A DNA stretch of 64,000 nucleotides, taken from NCBI RefSeq assembly GCF_035440685.1, contig NZ_DAORMW010000011.1; one strand, 5' to 3'. The stretch is from Accumulibacter appositus (lineage in GTDB: Bacteria > Pseudomonadota > Gammaproteobacteria > Burkholderiales > Rhodocyclaceae). The translations under genes and the position numbers were made by a program. Each line of letters begins with the position of its first letter. The first letter of the stretch is position 1. This document shows positions 16,366-23,767 of this stretch, one piece after another. Under the pieces are notes generated by a model. The model did not search any database. It had not been told where the DNA came from and saw only the letters and a list, made by a program, of their open reading frames with translations.

Positions 16366-16537
16366 CGTGGCTGGATTTGGTGGTCATCGCGCCGCCAGTG
16401 AAGCTGCGAGCGCCAGTGCTGCGATCGAGCTGATATGTTGCCACAGAGGTAGGCGTCGGCGCAGCCGATCTGGCAAAGCCAGGTCGTCGGTCAACAGGCG
16501 CGGCCGTCGGGCAGGCGGGAACATTCGCAGCCGTCGT
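16366..16537. other. Intergenic spacer, no feature seen
   Basis: About 170 bases upstream of the lipoprotein gene, presumably holding its promoter. Nothing recognisable apart from the change from low-GC to high-GC composition near 16390, which may mark the edge of acquired DNA. Confidence 0.4.
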
Positions 16538-16711
16538 CTTTTGCTGCTGCGCGAGCGACCTGATACGGACGCGCGCTATTCCGCGCACCGATGGAGCGGG
16601 CATTTGAATCTCCTTGCCAGCTACCGGCTCGCTGGCGTGGCGACGGAAGTGTTGCCGTCCCCCCTCGCCGGCCGTCCGTGCAAGCTGCTGCTGATCGCTC
16701 GCCGCAGGCAT
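16538..16711 (+). pseudogene. Decayed C-terminal fragment of a methyltransferase paralogue
   Basis: In one frame this encodes LLLLRERPDTDARYSAHRW followed by SGHLNLLASYRLAGVATEVL and GRPCKLLLIARRR. It aligns along about 58 residues with the C-terminus of the intact methyltransferase ending at 15321 (FSLLRARPGLGERYFAHRW, HLNLVVSYLLARLATPLL, GRPCSVMLVARSRR). No SAM-binding domain precedes it, so it is a remnant. The divergence between the copies shows the duplication is not recent. Confidence 0.75.
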
Positions 16712-16914
16712 AGCCAGTCTGGTAGACTTTGGCGCCCAAGCGTGATCGCCGCAACCATTGGAGAGCTTTGCATGTGTGACGACCCGGCCGTGCCCGGCAG
16801 TCCTCGGCTCGATGCCGAAACCAGAACCTGCGCCAGGGATGAGCGGCGGCCCGTGCCTTACTTCGCGAAGTGGGCGGTGTGCGTCAGCCGCCGGTCAAGC
16901 GTGCGTGCCTGCCG
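16712..16914 (+). other. Spacer upstream of bluB
   Basis: About 200 bases. A short open frame from the ATG at 16771 ends at 16918 and would overlap the bluB start, but it has no recognisable features and I do not call it. I looked for the cobalamin-riboswitch core (B12 box GCCACTG) and did not find it here. Confidence 0.3.
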
Positions 16915-17586
16915 ATGAGTGAGCACCGTTACCCGGCGGCGGATGTGGCCGCCATCGAGCGGGTTATCCGCGAGCGTCGCGATATCCGGCAGTTTGCCGA
17001 GGGGACGCTCCCCGAAGGTTTGCTTGGTCGCCTGATCGAGGCCGCTCATCGCGCGCCGTCGGTGGGTTATATGCAGCCTTGGCGCTTCGTGCGTATCGCC
17101 AGCGCCCCGACCCGCGAGGCGCTGTGGCGCATCGTCGACGCTGAACGCCTGGCGACCGCTGCAAGCCTGCCGACGCGCGCTGCCGAGTTCCTGAAGTTGA
17201 AGATCGAGGGTATTCGCGAGTGCGCCGAAGTGCTGGTGGTGGCGCTGATGCCGGATCGCGAGGCACATATCTTTGGCCGCCGCACCTTGCCGGAAATGGA
17301 CCTCGCGTCGACGGCCTGCGCCATCCAGAACATGTGGCTGCTGGCGCGGGCCGAGGGTGTCGGCCTGGGCTGGGTTTCGTTTTTCGACCCTGAAGCAGTT
17401 GCCGACTTGCTCGAGATGCCAGCTGGCAGCCGTCCGATCGCCATTCTTTGCCTTGGTCCGGTGACCGAGTTTCCATTGCAGCCGGTGCTTGAATCAAAAG
17501 CTTGGGGCAGCCGCCTGCCGCTCGACGAAGTGCTCTTTGAAGACCGTTGGCGAGCCGGTGCCGGCGGTACACCGACAGCGTATTGA
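16915..17586 (+). CDS. bluB: 5,6-dimethylbenzimidazole synthase BluB
   Basis: A 223-residue flavin-destructase of the nitroreductase fold. It fragments FMNH2 with oxygen to make 5,6-dimethylbenzimidazole, the lower ligand of cobalamin. The family signatures are RRDIRQFAEG near the N-terminus, HRAPSVGYMQPWRFVRI, and GVGLGWVSFFDP. Length matches known BluB. The start is the ATG at 16915 (MSEHRYPAADV). It fits the cobalamin uptake locus btuBCD at 28-32 kb. Followed after 88 bases by napF. Confidence 0.92.
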   Translation: MSEHRYPAADVAAIERVIRERRDIRQFAEGTLPEGLLGRLIEAAHRAPSVGYMQPWRFVRIASAPTREALWRIVDAERLATAASLPTRAAEFLKLKIEGIRECAEVLVVALMPDREAHIFGRRTLPEMDLASTACAIQNMWLLARAEGVGLGWVSFFDPEAVADLLEMPAGSRPIAILCLGPVTEFPLQPVLESKAWGSRLPLDEVLFEDRWRAGAGGTPTAY

Positions 17587-17674
17587 TTGCCATCGCCCAA
17601 GCCCGCTTGCCCGGCGAGTGCTGCCGCGTACGCCGGCCTGATCAAGCGCTGCGGGTCGAACCTGGACTCGCCCG

Positions 17675-18172
17675 GTGACCGACCCGAGCAGCCGTCGCAA
17701 TTTCCTCCGTGGCCGATTTTCGCGCCGCCCGGCCGCGCTGAGGCCGCCGTGGGCGCTTGCCGAAGCCGCTTTTCTGCAGGCCTGCACGCGCTGTACTGAT
17801 TGCCAGCCGGTGTGTCCAACGGGCATCATCAGCAACAGCGATAGCGGCTATCCGGTGCTTGATTTCAGGCGTGGCGAATGCTCGTTCTGTGCGGCTTGCG
17901 TAGATGCCTGCCGCACCGGCGCCTTGCAGCGGGTACCGGCGCAGCCGCCGTGGTCGCTGCGCGCTTCGATTGGCGAGCGCTGCCTGGCGGCCAAGCAGAT
18001 CGAGTGCCGAGTTTGCGGCGACCAGTGCCTGGCCGGCGCTATTCGCTTCGTGCCGCGGCTGGGCGGCGTATCGCTGCCGGTGGTGGACACTTCGCGCTGC
18101 ACCGGTTGTGCCGCCTGCTTCGCGCCGTGTCCAACCGAGGCCATTCGTATCGGTGAAATTGATGACAGATAG
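17675..18172 (+). CDS. napF: Ferredoxin-type protein NapF
   Basis: A 165-residue cytoplasmic iron-sulfur protein involved in maturation of NapA. Four cysteine clusters are visible: CTRCTDCQPVCP, CSFCAACVDACR, CRVCGDQC and CTGCAACFAPCP, enough for three to four [4Fe-4S] centres. The N-terminus SSRRNFLRGRF is characteristic of NapF. The start codon is GTG at 17675. Unlike the usual napFDA order, it lies about 3 kb away from and on the opposite strand to the nap operon at 21.2-26.5 kb. Confidence 0.9.
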   Translation: MTDPSSRRNFLRGRFSRRPAALRPPWALAEAAFLQACTRCTDCQPVCPTGIISNSDSGYPVLDFRRGECSFCAACVDACRTGALQRVPAQPPWSLRASIGERCLAAKQIECRVCGDQCLAGAIRFVPRLGGVSLPVVDTSRCTGCAACFAPCPTEAIRIGEIDDR

Positions 18173-18256
18173 TAAACACCGGCAGGGAAGTAGGTCCTGC
18201 ATCGCCGCTTGGCAATTGCTGTGCGCTGGAACTGGCGCGGGCCGGGAGCCAAGACC

Positions 18257-21097
18257 GTGAGCGCAGCGCAGTCGCAGGAAGCGCAGCCGCAAGCATCGCC
18301 GATGACCTCGGAGCGTCTGCTGGGCGTGCTCACTGCCCTGGTCGCCGAGACACGCCCGGGACGGGTCGCACGCGTAGGCCTCGGCAGTCACCTCGAGCGC
18401 GACCTTGGCCTGGACAGCCTGGCGCGCGTCGAGCTCCTGTTGCGGGTCGGCATTGAGTTCGGCTGCTCCTTGCCGGAAGCGGCGCTGGCCGAAGCCGAAA
18501 CGGCGCAGGACTTGCTGCGCTTCATTGCCACCGCCAGCGGCGAAGAGCATTCGCCGACGGTGGCCGATGCCTCGACAGCCAGTGGCCCGATCAGCGTTCC
18601 GACGCAGGCGATGACGCTGGTCGACGTCTTCGAATGGCATGTGCAACACCATCCGCAGCGCACACACGTGCTGCTCTACGGAAGTGGCGGCGAGGGGGGT
18701 GAGTTCCGTCCCGAGGCGATCTCCTACGCCGATCTGTTCGAGCAGTCGCGCCGCATCGCCACGGGCCTGGTGACGCGCGGGCTGCTGCCGCGACAAACGG
18801 TGGCCCTGATGTTGCCCACCAGCCGCGATTATCTGAGCAGCTTTTTCGGAGTGCTGCTCGCTGGCGGAATTCCGGTGCCCATCTATCCGCCGGCGCGGCT
18901 GGCGCAGATCGAGGATCACCTGTGCCGGCACGCGCGTATTCTCGCCAACGCCGAAGCGGTGTTCATCATTACCGTACCGCAGGCGAAAGGCGTTGCCGCG
19001 CTGCTGCGCCGTGAGGCGCCGAGTCTGAGTGAAGTGCTCACGCCAGCGGAGCTCGATAGCGAACCGATCGAACTGCTGTATCGCGCGCAAGCCGACGACA
19101 TTGCGTTCCTGCAGTACACTTCGGGCAGCACCGGCGACCCCAAGGGCGTCGTGCTCAGCCACGCCAACCTGTTGGCCAACGTGCGTGCGATGGGGGCGGC
19201 CTGCGAGGCCAGCAGTGACGATGTCTTCATCTCATGGCTGCCGCTTTATCACGACATGGGGCTGATCGGCGCGTGGTTCTGCCCACTCTATTTCGGCATG
19301 CCGCTGGTGTTGATGTCGCCGCTGGCCTTCCTGTCGCGCCCGGTGCGCTGGCTGCGGGCGATCTCCGATCACCGCGGAACGATTTCCCCGGCGCCCAATT
19401 TCGCGTACGAACTCTGCGCGCGAAAGATTGCCGACGCCGATTTGCAGGGAATTGATCTCTCATCCTGGCGCCTGGCCCTGAACGGTGCCGAGCCGGTGAG
19501 CCCGGCAACCCTGCAGGCATTCGGCGAACGTTTCGCTCCTTACGGTCTTCTCGGTGAGGCGATTACGCCAGTTTATGGCCTCGCCGAATGCTCGGTCGGG
19601 CTGGCTTTCCCGGCACTGGAGCGCGGTCCCTTGATCGATCGAATCGAGCGCGAAGAACTGGTCAATCGGAAATGCGCAGTTCCGGTCTCCGGAAGTGATG
19701 GCCAGGCGATGTGCGTTCCCGCCTGTGGACGGGCTCTGCCCGGGCATGAAATCCGCATCGTCGATGCGGAAGGCTGCGAGCTCCCCGATCGCTGCGTCGG
19801 ACGACTGCAGTTCCACGGCCCGTCGGCGACACGCGGCTACTATCGCAACCCGCAGGCGACGCAGGCGCTGATTAGCGACGGCTGGCTCGACTCCGGCGAC
19901 TTCGCATACACCGTCGCTGGCGAGATCTATCTGACCGGTCGGGTGAAGGACTTGATCATCCGCGGCGGAAGAAACCTCTACCCTTACGAGCTCGAACAGG
20001 CGGTGGGCAATATTCCGGGTGTGCGCAAGGGCTGTGTGGCCGTTTTTGCCAGCAAGGATGCGCGCACTGCCAGCGAACGGCTGGTGATTCTGGCCGAAAC
20101 GCGTGAGCAAGAGGCAAGCGTGCTCGATGACCTGCGGCAGAAGATCAGCGACGCTGCACTTGATGAAATCGGCATGCCTGCTGACGAAATTGTCCTGGCG
20201 CCAGCGAACTCGGTGCTCAAGACCTCTAGTGGCAAGATTCGTCGCAACGCTTCGCGCGACGCCTACGAGAATGGCTTGATCGGTGCGCCCACCGTGCCAG
20301 CCCGGCAACAGATGTTGCGCCTCGGTGTGGCCTCGCTGCGTGCGCGTCTGGGGGAGGCGGCGCGGCGCTTTGGCCGACGCGTCTATGGCGTCTGGTGCTG
20401 GAGCGTTTTTCTCGTCCTCGGCGTGCCGACTGCAGCGGCGGTGGTGCTCCTCGGCAAGCTGCTGCGCTCACCGGCGAGCGGACGCCGCCTGGTGCACCGG
20501 GCGGCGCGGCTGTTTTTCGCGCTGGCCGGGATTCGCTTGCAGATCAGCGCCGTCGCAGACCTGCCGACAGTGCCGCATTTGTTGCTGGTCAATCATTGCA
20601 GTTATCTCGATGCGCTGGCTCTTTGCGCGGCCTTGCCGCCGAGCCGGGCCTACGCCTTTGTCGCCAAACGGGAGTTGGTCGAACAGCCGGCGATACATGC
20701 TTTCCTGAGCGCGCTCGGGACGCTGTTCGTCGAGCGCTTCGCGGCCTCCAGGAGTGCCGAGGATGTCGACGAGATCGCCGCGGCGCTCCGGCGGGGGCAG
20801 AATCTGGTCATTTTTCCGGAAGGAACCTTTTCTCGAGAAGCCGGGCTGAAGCCCTTCCGAATGGGGGCCTTCGTTGCCGCTGCGCGGGCCGGGACGCCAG
20901 TAGTGGTGGCCGGCCTATGTGGTTCGCGAGCGATTCTGCGCGATCAGACCTGGATGCCACGGCGTGGTCGCCTGGCACTAACCGTCGGATCGCTGCTGGC
21001 GCCGGCGGCTGACGACTGGTCGGCTGCTGTGGGTCTGCGTGACGCGGCGCGCAAGGAGATGCTCGGCCTTTGTGGTGAGCACGATCTGGAACGTTGA
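18257..21097 (+). CDS. ACP / fatty-acyl-AMP ligase / PlsC acyltransferase fusion
   Basis: A 946-residue three-domain protein. Residues about 15-90 are an acyl-carrier domain with the phosphopantetheine Ser54 in LGLDSLARVE. Residues about 120-690 are an AMP-forming ligase: YTSGSTGDPKGV near 287, then LPLYHDMGLIGAW and SPAPNFAYELC, which mark the fatty-acyl-AMP ligase branch, and the A10 lysine in TSSGKIRRN. After a hydrophobic segment (about 715-740), residues 765-930 form a PlsC acyltransferase with NHCSYLDAL and FPEGTFS. The logical reaction is ATP-dependent loading of a free fatty acid onto the fused ACP and transfer to a lysophospholipid or similar acceptor. Start chosen at GTG 18257 with GGGAG upstream; an ATG at 18302 is an alternative. 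Confidence 0.85.
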   Translation: MSAAQSQEAQPQASPMTSERLLGVLTALVAETRPGRVARVGLGSHLERDLGLDSLARVELLLRVGIEFGCSLPEAALAEAETAQDLLRFIATASGEEHSPTVADASTASGPISVPTQAMTLVDVFEWHVQHHPQRTHVLLYGSGGEGGEFRPEAISYADLFEQSRRIATGLVTRGLLPRQTVALMLPTSRDYLSSFFGVLLAGGIPVPIYPPARLAQIEDHLCRHARILANAEAVFIITVPQAKGVAALLRREAPSLSEVLTPAELDSEPIELLYRAQADDIAFLQYTSGSTGDPKGVVLSHANLLANVRAMGAACEASSDDVFISWLPLYHDMGLIGAWFCPLYFGMPLVLMSPLAFLSRPVRWLRAISDHRGTISPAPNFAYELCARKIADADLQGIDLSSWRLALNGAEPVSPATLQAFGERFAPYGLLGEAITPVYGLAECSVGLAFPALERGPLIDRIEREELVNRKCAVPVSGSDGQAMCVPACGRALPGHEIRIVDAEGCELPDRCVGRLQFHGPSATRGYYRNPQATQALISDGWLDSGDFAYTVAGEIYLTGRVKDLIIRGGRNLYPYELEQAVGNIPGVRKGCVAVFASKDARTASERLVILAETREQEASVLDDLRQKISDAALDEIGMPADEIVLAPANSVLKTSSGKIRRNASRDAYENGLIGAPTVPARQQMLRLGVASLRARLGEAARRFGRRVYGVWCWSVFLVLGVPTAAAVVLLGKLLRSPASGRRLVHRAARLFFALAGIRLQISAVADLPTVPHLLLVNHCSYLDALALCAALPPSRAYAFVAKRELVEQPAIHAFLSALGTLFVERFAASRSAEDVDEIAAALRRGQNLVIFPEGTFSREAGLKPFRMGAFVAAARAGTPVVVAGLCGSRAILRDQTWMPRRGRLALTVGSLLAPAADDWSAAVGLRDAARKEMLGLCGEHDLER

Positions 21098-21206
21098 CCC
21101 GCGCGAGTGACGCTGGGGGCAGCAGCAGCAAGGCGGCTTGCTGGTTTTGCACAGCTGAGTGCCGGCGGCGGCTTCTTGCCGGCGACTCCCCGCCTCAGCC
21201 CCTGCC

Positions 21207-21674
21207 TCAGTTCTTCTGGACCGGTTTCTTGACGGCATCGCCCTTGAAAGTGTTGTCGACCAGTGGCGGCGCGTCGACCTGGGGCACGTGGCACTGCACG
21301 CAGCTGTAGCGACCACCGGTCGCTTCGGCGTGTTTCTTGCCGTCACGGTCGATGAAATGGCTATCGCCCATCTTCGGCGCCTTTTTCTTCTGATAGGTTG
21401 CTGCCGAGTGGCAGTCCATGCACTGGTTTTCTTCGAGGTTTATTTCGTCGAAGTTCTCCACCGCGTGCGGGATGACCGGTGGCTGCGTGCTGAAGGTACG
21501 TGCGACCGGCGCTTCGGTGCCCGGGCGTTTGCCGGCGTAGTCCTTGACCGCGGGTGCGTGGCTGGGGGCGGCGACGTCGCTACCGCGCATCGAGGTCGTG
21601 GCGTCGGCGGCAAACACCAGCGAAGTCAGGCAACTGGCGACGATGGCGATGCTAAGTTTCAGTGAGTGCTTCAT
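21207..21674 (-). CDS. napB: Periplasmic nitrate reductase cytochrome c subunit NapB
   Basis: A 155-residue periplasmic diheme cytochrome that donates electrons to NapA. A Sec signal peptide (cleavage after VFAA, residue about 23) is followed by two heme motifs, CMDCH and CVQCH, and the NapB segment PPVIPHAVENFDEI. The start is the ATG at 21674 (MKHSLKLS). It is the last gene of napDAGHB and is separated by about 40 bases from napH. Confidence 0.95.
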   Translation of the reverse strand: MKHSLKLSIAIVASCLTSLVFAADATTSMRGSDVAAPSHAPAVKDYAGKRPGTEAPVARTFSTQPPVIPHAVENFDEINLEENQCMDCHSAATYQKKKAPKMGDSHFIDRDGKKHAEATGGRYSCVQCHVPQVDAPPLVDNTFKGDAVKKPVQKN

Positions 21675-21712
21675 GATTGGCGTTCCCTCCACATCAAAAA
21701 AATTTGTGCTGT

Positions 21713-22627
21713 TTATCGAGTACTTCGGTGGCTGCTGTTCGCTGCGTGCGGGGTGTTTTGCGTGCCGTTTTCCGGCGGGTTGTCGAAGCGCAGGCCGAAT
21801 GTGAACACGTCCTTGGAGCAGACATCAATGCAGCGCCCGCAGTTGGTACAGTTGCTGGCCAGGATGACCGGGCCGACACCCTTGCCGGCACCCTTAAGCG
21901 CGGGGCGAATGACCTGTGGCTCCGGGCAGACTTCGAAGCAGTCCATGCAGTCGTTGCACGCCGCCCGCTTGCTGGCCGTGACACGCAGCGGACTGCCCTT
22001 GGCGAGCAGGCTGTAGAAGGCGCCGACCGGGCAGAGGTGGCCGCACCAGCCGCGACTCATCACGAACAGGTCGAAAAGAAAAACCGCCAGCACGACCATC
22101 CACGCCGCACCGAGTCCGAAAATCAGTCCGCGATGCAGCATCGATACCGGGTTGACCAGTTCCCAGGCGATGCTGCCGGTGAGTGCGGCGAGCAGCAAGG
22201 TCATCGCCAGGATCCAGTAGCGGCTGCTGCGCGCAACGTGCGCGCTGCCCTTGATTCCGAGTCGACGGCGCAGCCAGCTGGCGAGGTCGGTGAGCGGATT
22301 TATCGGGCAGACCCAGGCACAATAGACACGCCCACCCACCAGAAAATAGAAGGCCACAACGATCACTACGCCGATCAGCGCCAGTCGCTCGGGCCAGTTG
22401 CCGGCCAGCAGCGATTGCAGCAGCACATAAGGATCGGTCAGCGGCAGGGTGTCGAGGGTCAGGCTATAGGCCAGATTCCCTTTGACGATCCACACGGCTG
22501 CCAGCGGACCGAGCAGGAACAGGGCCATAAGCGCCAACTGGCACAGGCGGCGGGCCAACAGCCAGCGGTGGGCGGCAATCCAGCCTTTGCTGGCAAGCGC
22601 ATCGGCTCCTGGGCGCTTGTTGTTCAT
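21713..22627 (-). CDS. napH: Quinol dehydrogenase membrane component NapH
   Basis: A 304-residue inner-membrane ferredoxin. Four hydrophobic helices, the CAWVCPINP and CGHLCPVGAF motifs, and two C-terminal [4Fe-4S] cysteine groups (CNDCMDCFEVCP and CTNCGRCIDVC). With NapG it oxidises quinol and sends electrons to NapB/NapA. The start overlaps the napG stop by ATGA, so the two are translationally coupled, as expected for a stable NapGH complex. The tail after the last cluster is short and polar. Confidence 0.95.
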   Translation of the reverse strand: MNNKRPGADALASKGWIAAHRWLLARRLCQLALMALFLLGPLAAVWIVKGNLAYSLTLDTLPLTDPYVLLQSLLAGNWPERLALIGVVIVVAFYFLVGGRVYCAWVCPINPLTDLASWLRRRLGIKGSAHVARSSRYWILAMTLLLAALTGSIAWELVNPVSMLHRGLIFGLGAAWMVVLAVFLFDLFVMSRGWCGHLCPVGAFYSLLAKGSPLRVTASKRAACNDCMDCFEVCPEPQVIRPALKGAGKGVGPVILASNCTNCGRCIDVCSKDVFTFGLRFDNPPENGTQNTPHAANSSHRSTR

Positions 22628-23568
22628 CGTGGGGCCTCGGCAGGCAAGGCATTGACGCCGCTGCCCGGCGCAGCGGGGCCGCCCAGGCCGGGCGGCAGGC
22701 TGGGAAGCGCCGGGCTGCTCGCCGGTTTTCGTGCCGGCAGCTTGTCGCTACCCGGATCGAAGTGGCCTTCGAGGTGCATGCCGTCAGGCATGCGGTCTGG
22801 CAAATCAACGATGCCCCTGTCCTCGACCAGCGAATGCCCACCGGCCTTGCTTTTCTCGTCCCAGCCGAGGCGGTAGTGCTCGCCGAGTGAGCCTTTTACC
22901 AGCTTGGCGGGCAGCACCCGGATCGACGCTTCTTCGGTGACGCAGGCGCTCTCGCACTTGCCGCAGCCGGTGCAATGCTCGGAGTGCACGGTCGGAATGA
23001 ACATCGCGTGCCGGCCGGTACGGGTGTTCGGCCGCACTTCGAGGGTAATCGCCTTGTCGATCACCGGGCAGACGCGGTAGCAGACGTCGCAACGCAGCCC
23101 GAGGAAGTTGAGGCAGGTTTCCTGGTCCGAGAGAACCGCGAGGCCCATCCTTGACTGGTTGATGTCGGTCAGGCCGTGGTCAAGGGCGCCTGTCGGACAG
23201 GCCTTGACGCAGGGAATGTCTTCGCACATCTCGCAGGGCCCGCTACGCGCCGTAAAGTACGGTGTGCCTGTGGCAATCGGCGACTCTGGCCGGGCCAGTT
23301 CGAGAATGTGGTAGGGGCAGTCGCGCACGCACATGCCGCAGCGAATGCAGGCGCCGAGAAAGTCGTCTTCGGCGCCCGCGCCGGGTGGGCGCACGGCCAG
23401 TGGTGGCTTGGCCTTGGCCTGTTTCGTGTAGGTCGCCAAAGCGAGCCCGAATATCCCGATACCGCAACACAGCCGTGCTGAATCAAACACGAACTGACGG
23501 CGCGTCAATGACTGCGTGTTTGCCGCGCGCGGAGGCTGGGGGCTGCTCTTCTTGTTTGCCGTGGGCAT
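22624..23568 (-). CDS. napG: Periplasmic ferredoxin NapG
   Basis: A 314-residue Tat-exported protein with the twin-arginine signal LTRRQFVFDSA. Four cysteine clusters are visible: CIRCGMCVRDCP, CEMCEDIPCVKACP, CLNFLGLRCDVCYRVCP and CTGCGKCESAC, fitting four [4Fe-4S] centres. The C-terminal 60 residues are Pro/Gly/Ala-rich, longer than in E. coli NapG. It overlaps napH by 4 bases. Upstream, about 200 bases containing a repeat separate it from napA. Confidence 0.95.
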   Translation of the reverse strand: MPTANKKSSPQPPRAANTQSLTRRQFVFDSARLCCGIGIFGLALATYTKQAKAKPPLAVRPPGAGAEDDFLGACIRCGMCVRDCPYHILELARPESPIATGTPYFTARSGPCEMCEDIPCVKACPTGALDHGLTDINQSRMGLAVLSDQETCLNFLGLRCDVCYRVCPVIDKAITLEVRPNTRTGRHAMFIPTVHSEHCTGCGKCESACVTEEASIRVLPAKLVKGSLGEHYRLGWDEKSKAGGHSLVEDRGIVDLPDRMPDGMHLEGHFDPGSDKLPARKPASSPALPSLPPGLGGPAAPGSGVNALPAEAPR

Positions 23569-23601
23569 TTTTGCGTAGCCAGAAACCGGGCCGGTGCCAA
23601 A

Positions 23602-23708
23602 TGTGAAAGTTGCGTCCGCGACTCGCGGATCTCCCTTCTCTCCCTGCCCGTCGAACGACTCCGGCGTGCAAGCCGGAATGCGCGCTGCAAGGGGAGGGGG
23701 CGGCCATT
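23602..23708. repeat. Interspersed repeat, copy B (outer element with nested inner module)
   Basis: Starts GTGAAAGTTGCG and continues with GCGACTCGCGGATCTCCCTTCTC, given here as GCGACTCGCGGAT then CTCCCTTCTC. The inner module CCCTGCCCGTCGAACGACTC to GGAATGCGCG follows, and then CTGCAAGGGGAGGGGG closes the outer element. Comparison with copies at 54283 and 63676, which lack the inner module, suggests the inner piece is inserted in the loop of the outer hairpin. It lies inside the nap operon, between napA and napG. Confidence 0.75.
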
Positions 23709-23767
23709 AGGCGGGCGATGTTCTGCCCGCCCTGGCTCTCCCTGATTGTCCTGCGTTCGCGTGTCTA

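Noticed and set aside
16712..16914. Possible cobalamin riboswitch before bluB
   Set aside because: The B12 box and the other conserved elements, all present at 27790-27976, are absent here.
16771..16918. Short open frame ending at the bluB start
   Set aside because: Composition is Arg-rich without motif, and no ribosome binding site supports it.
17642..19162. A 506-codon minus-strand frame
   Set aside because: Antisense of napF and the FAAL ligase; no recognisable domain.
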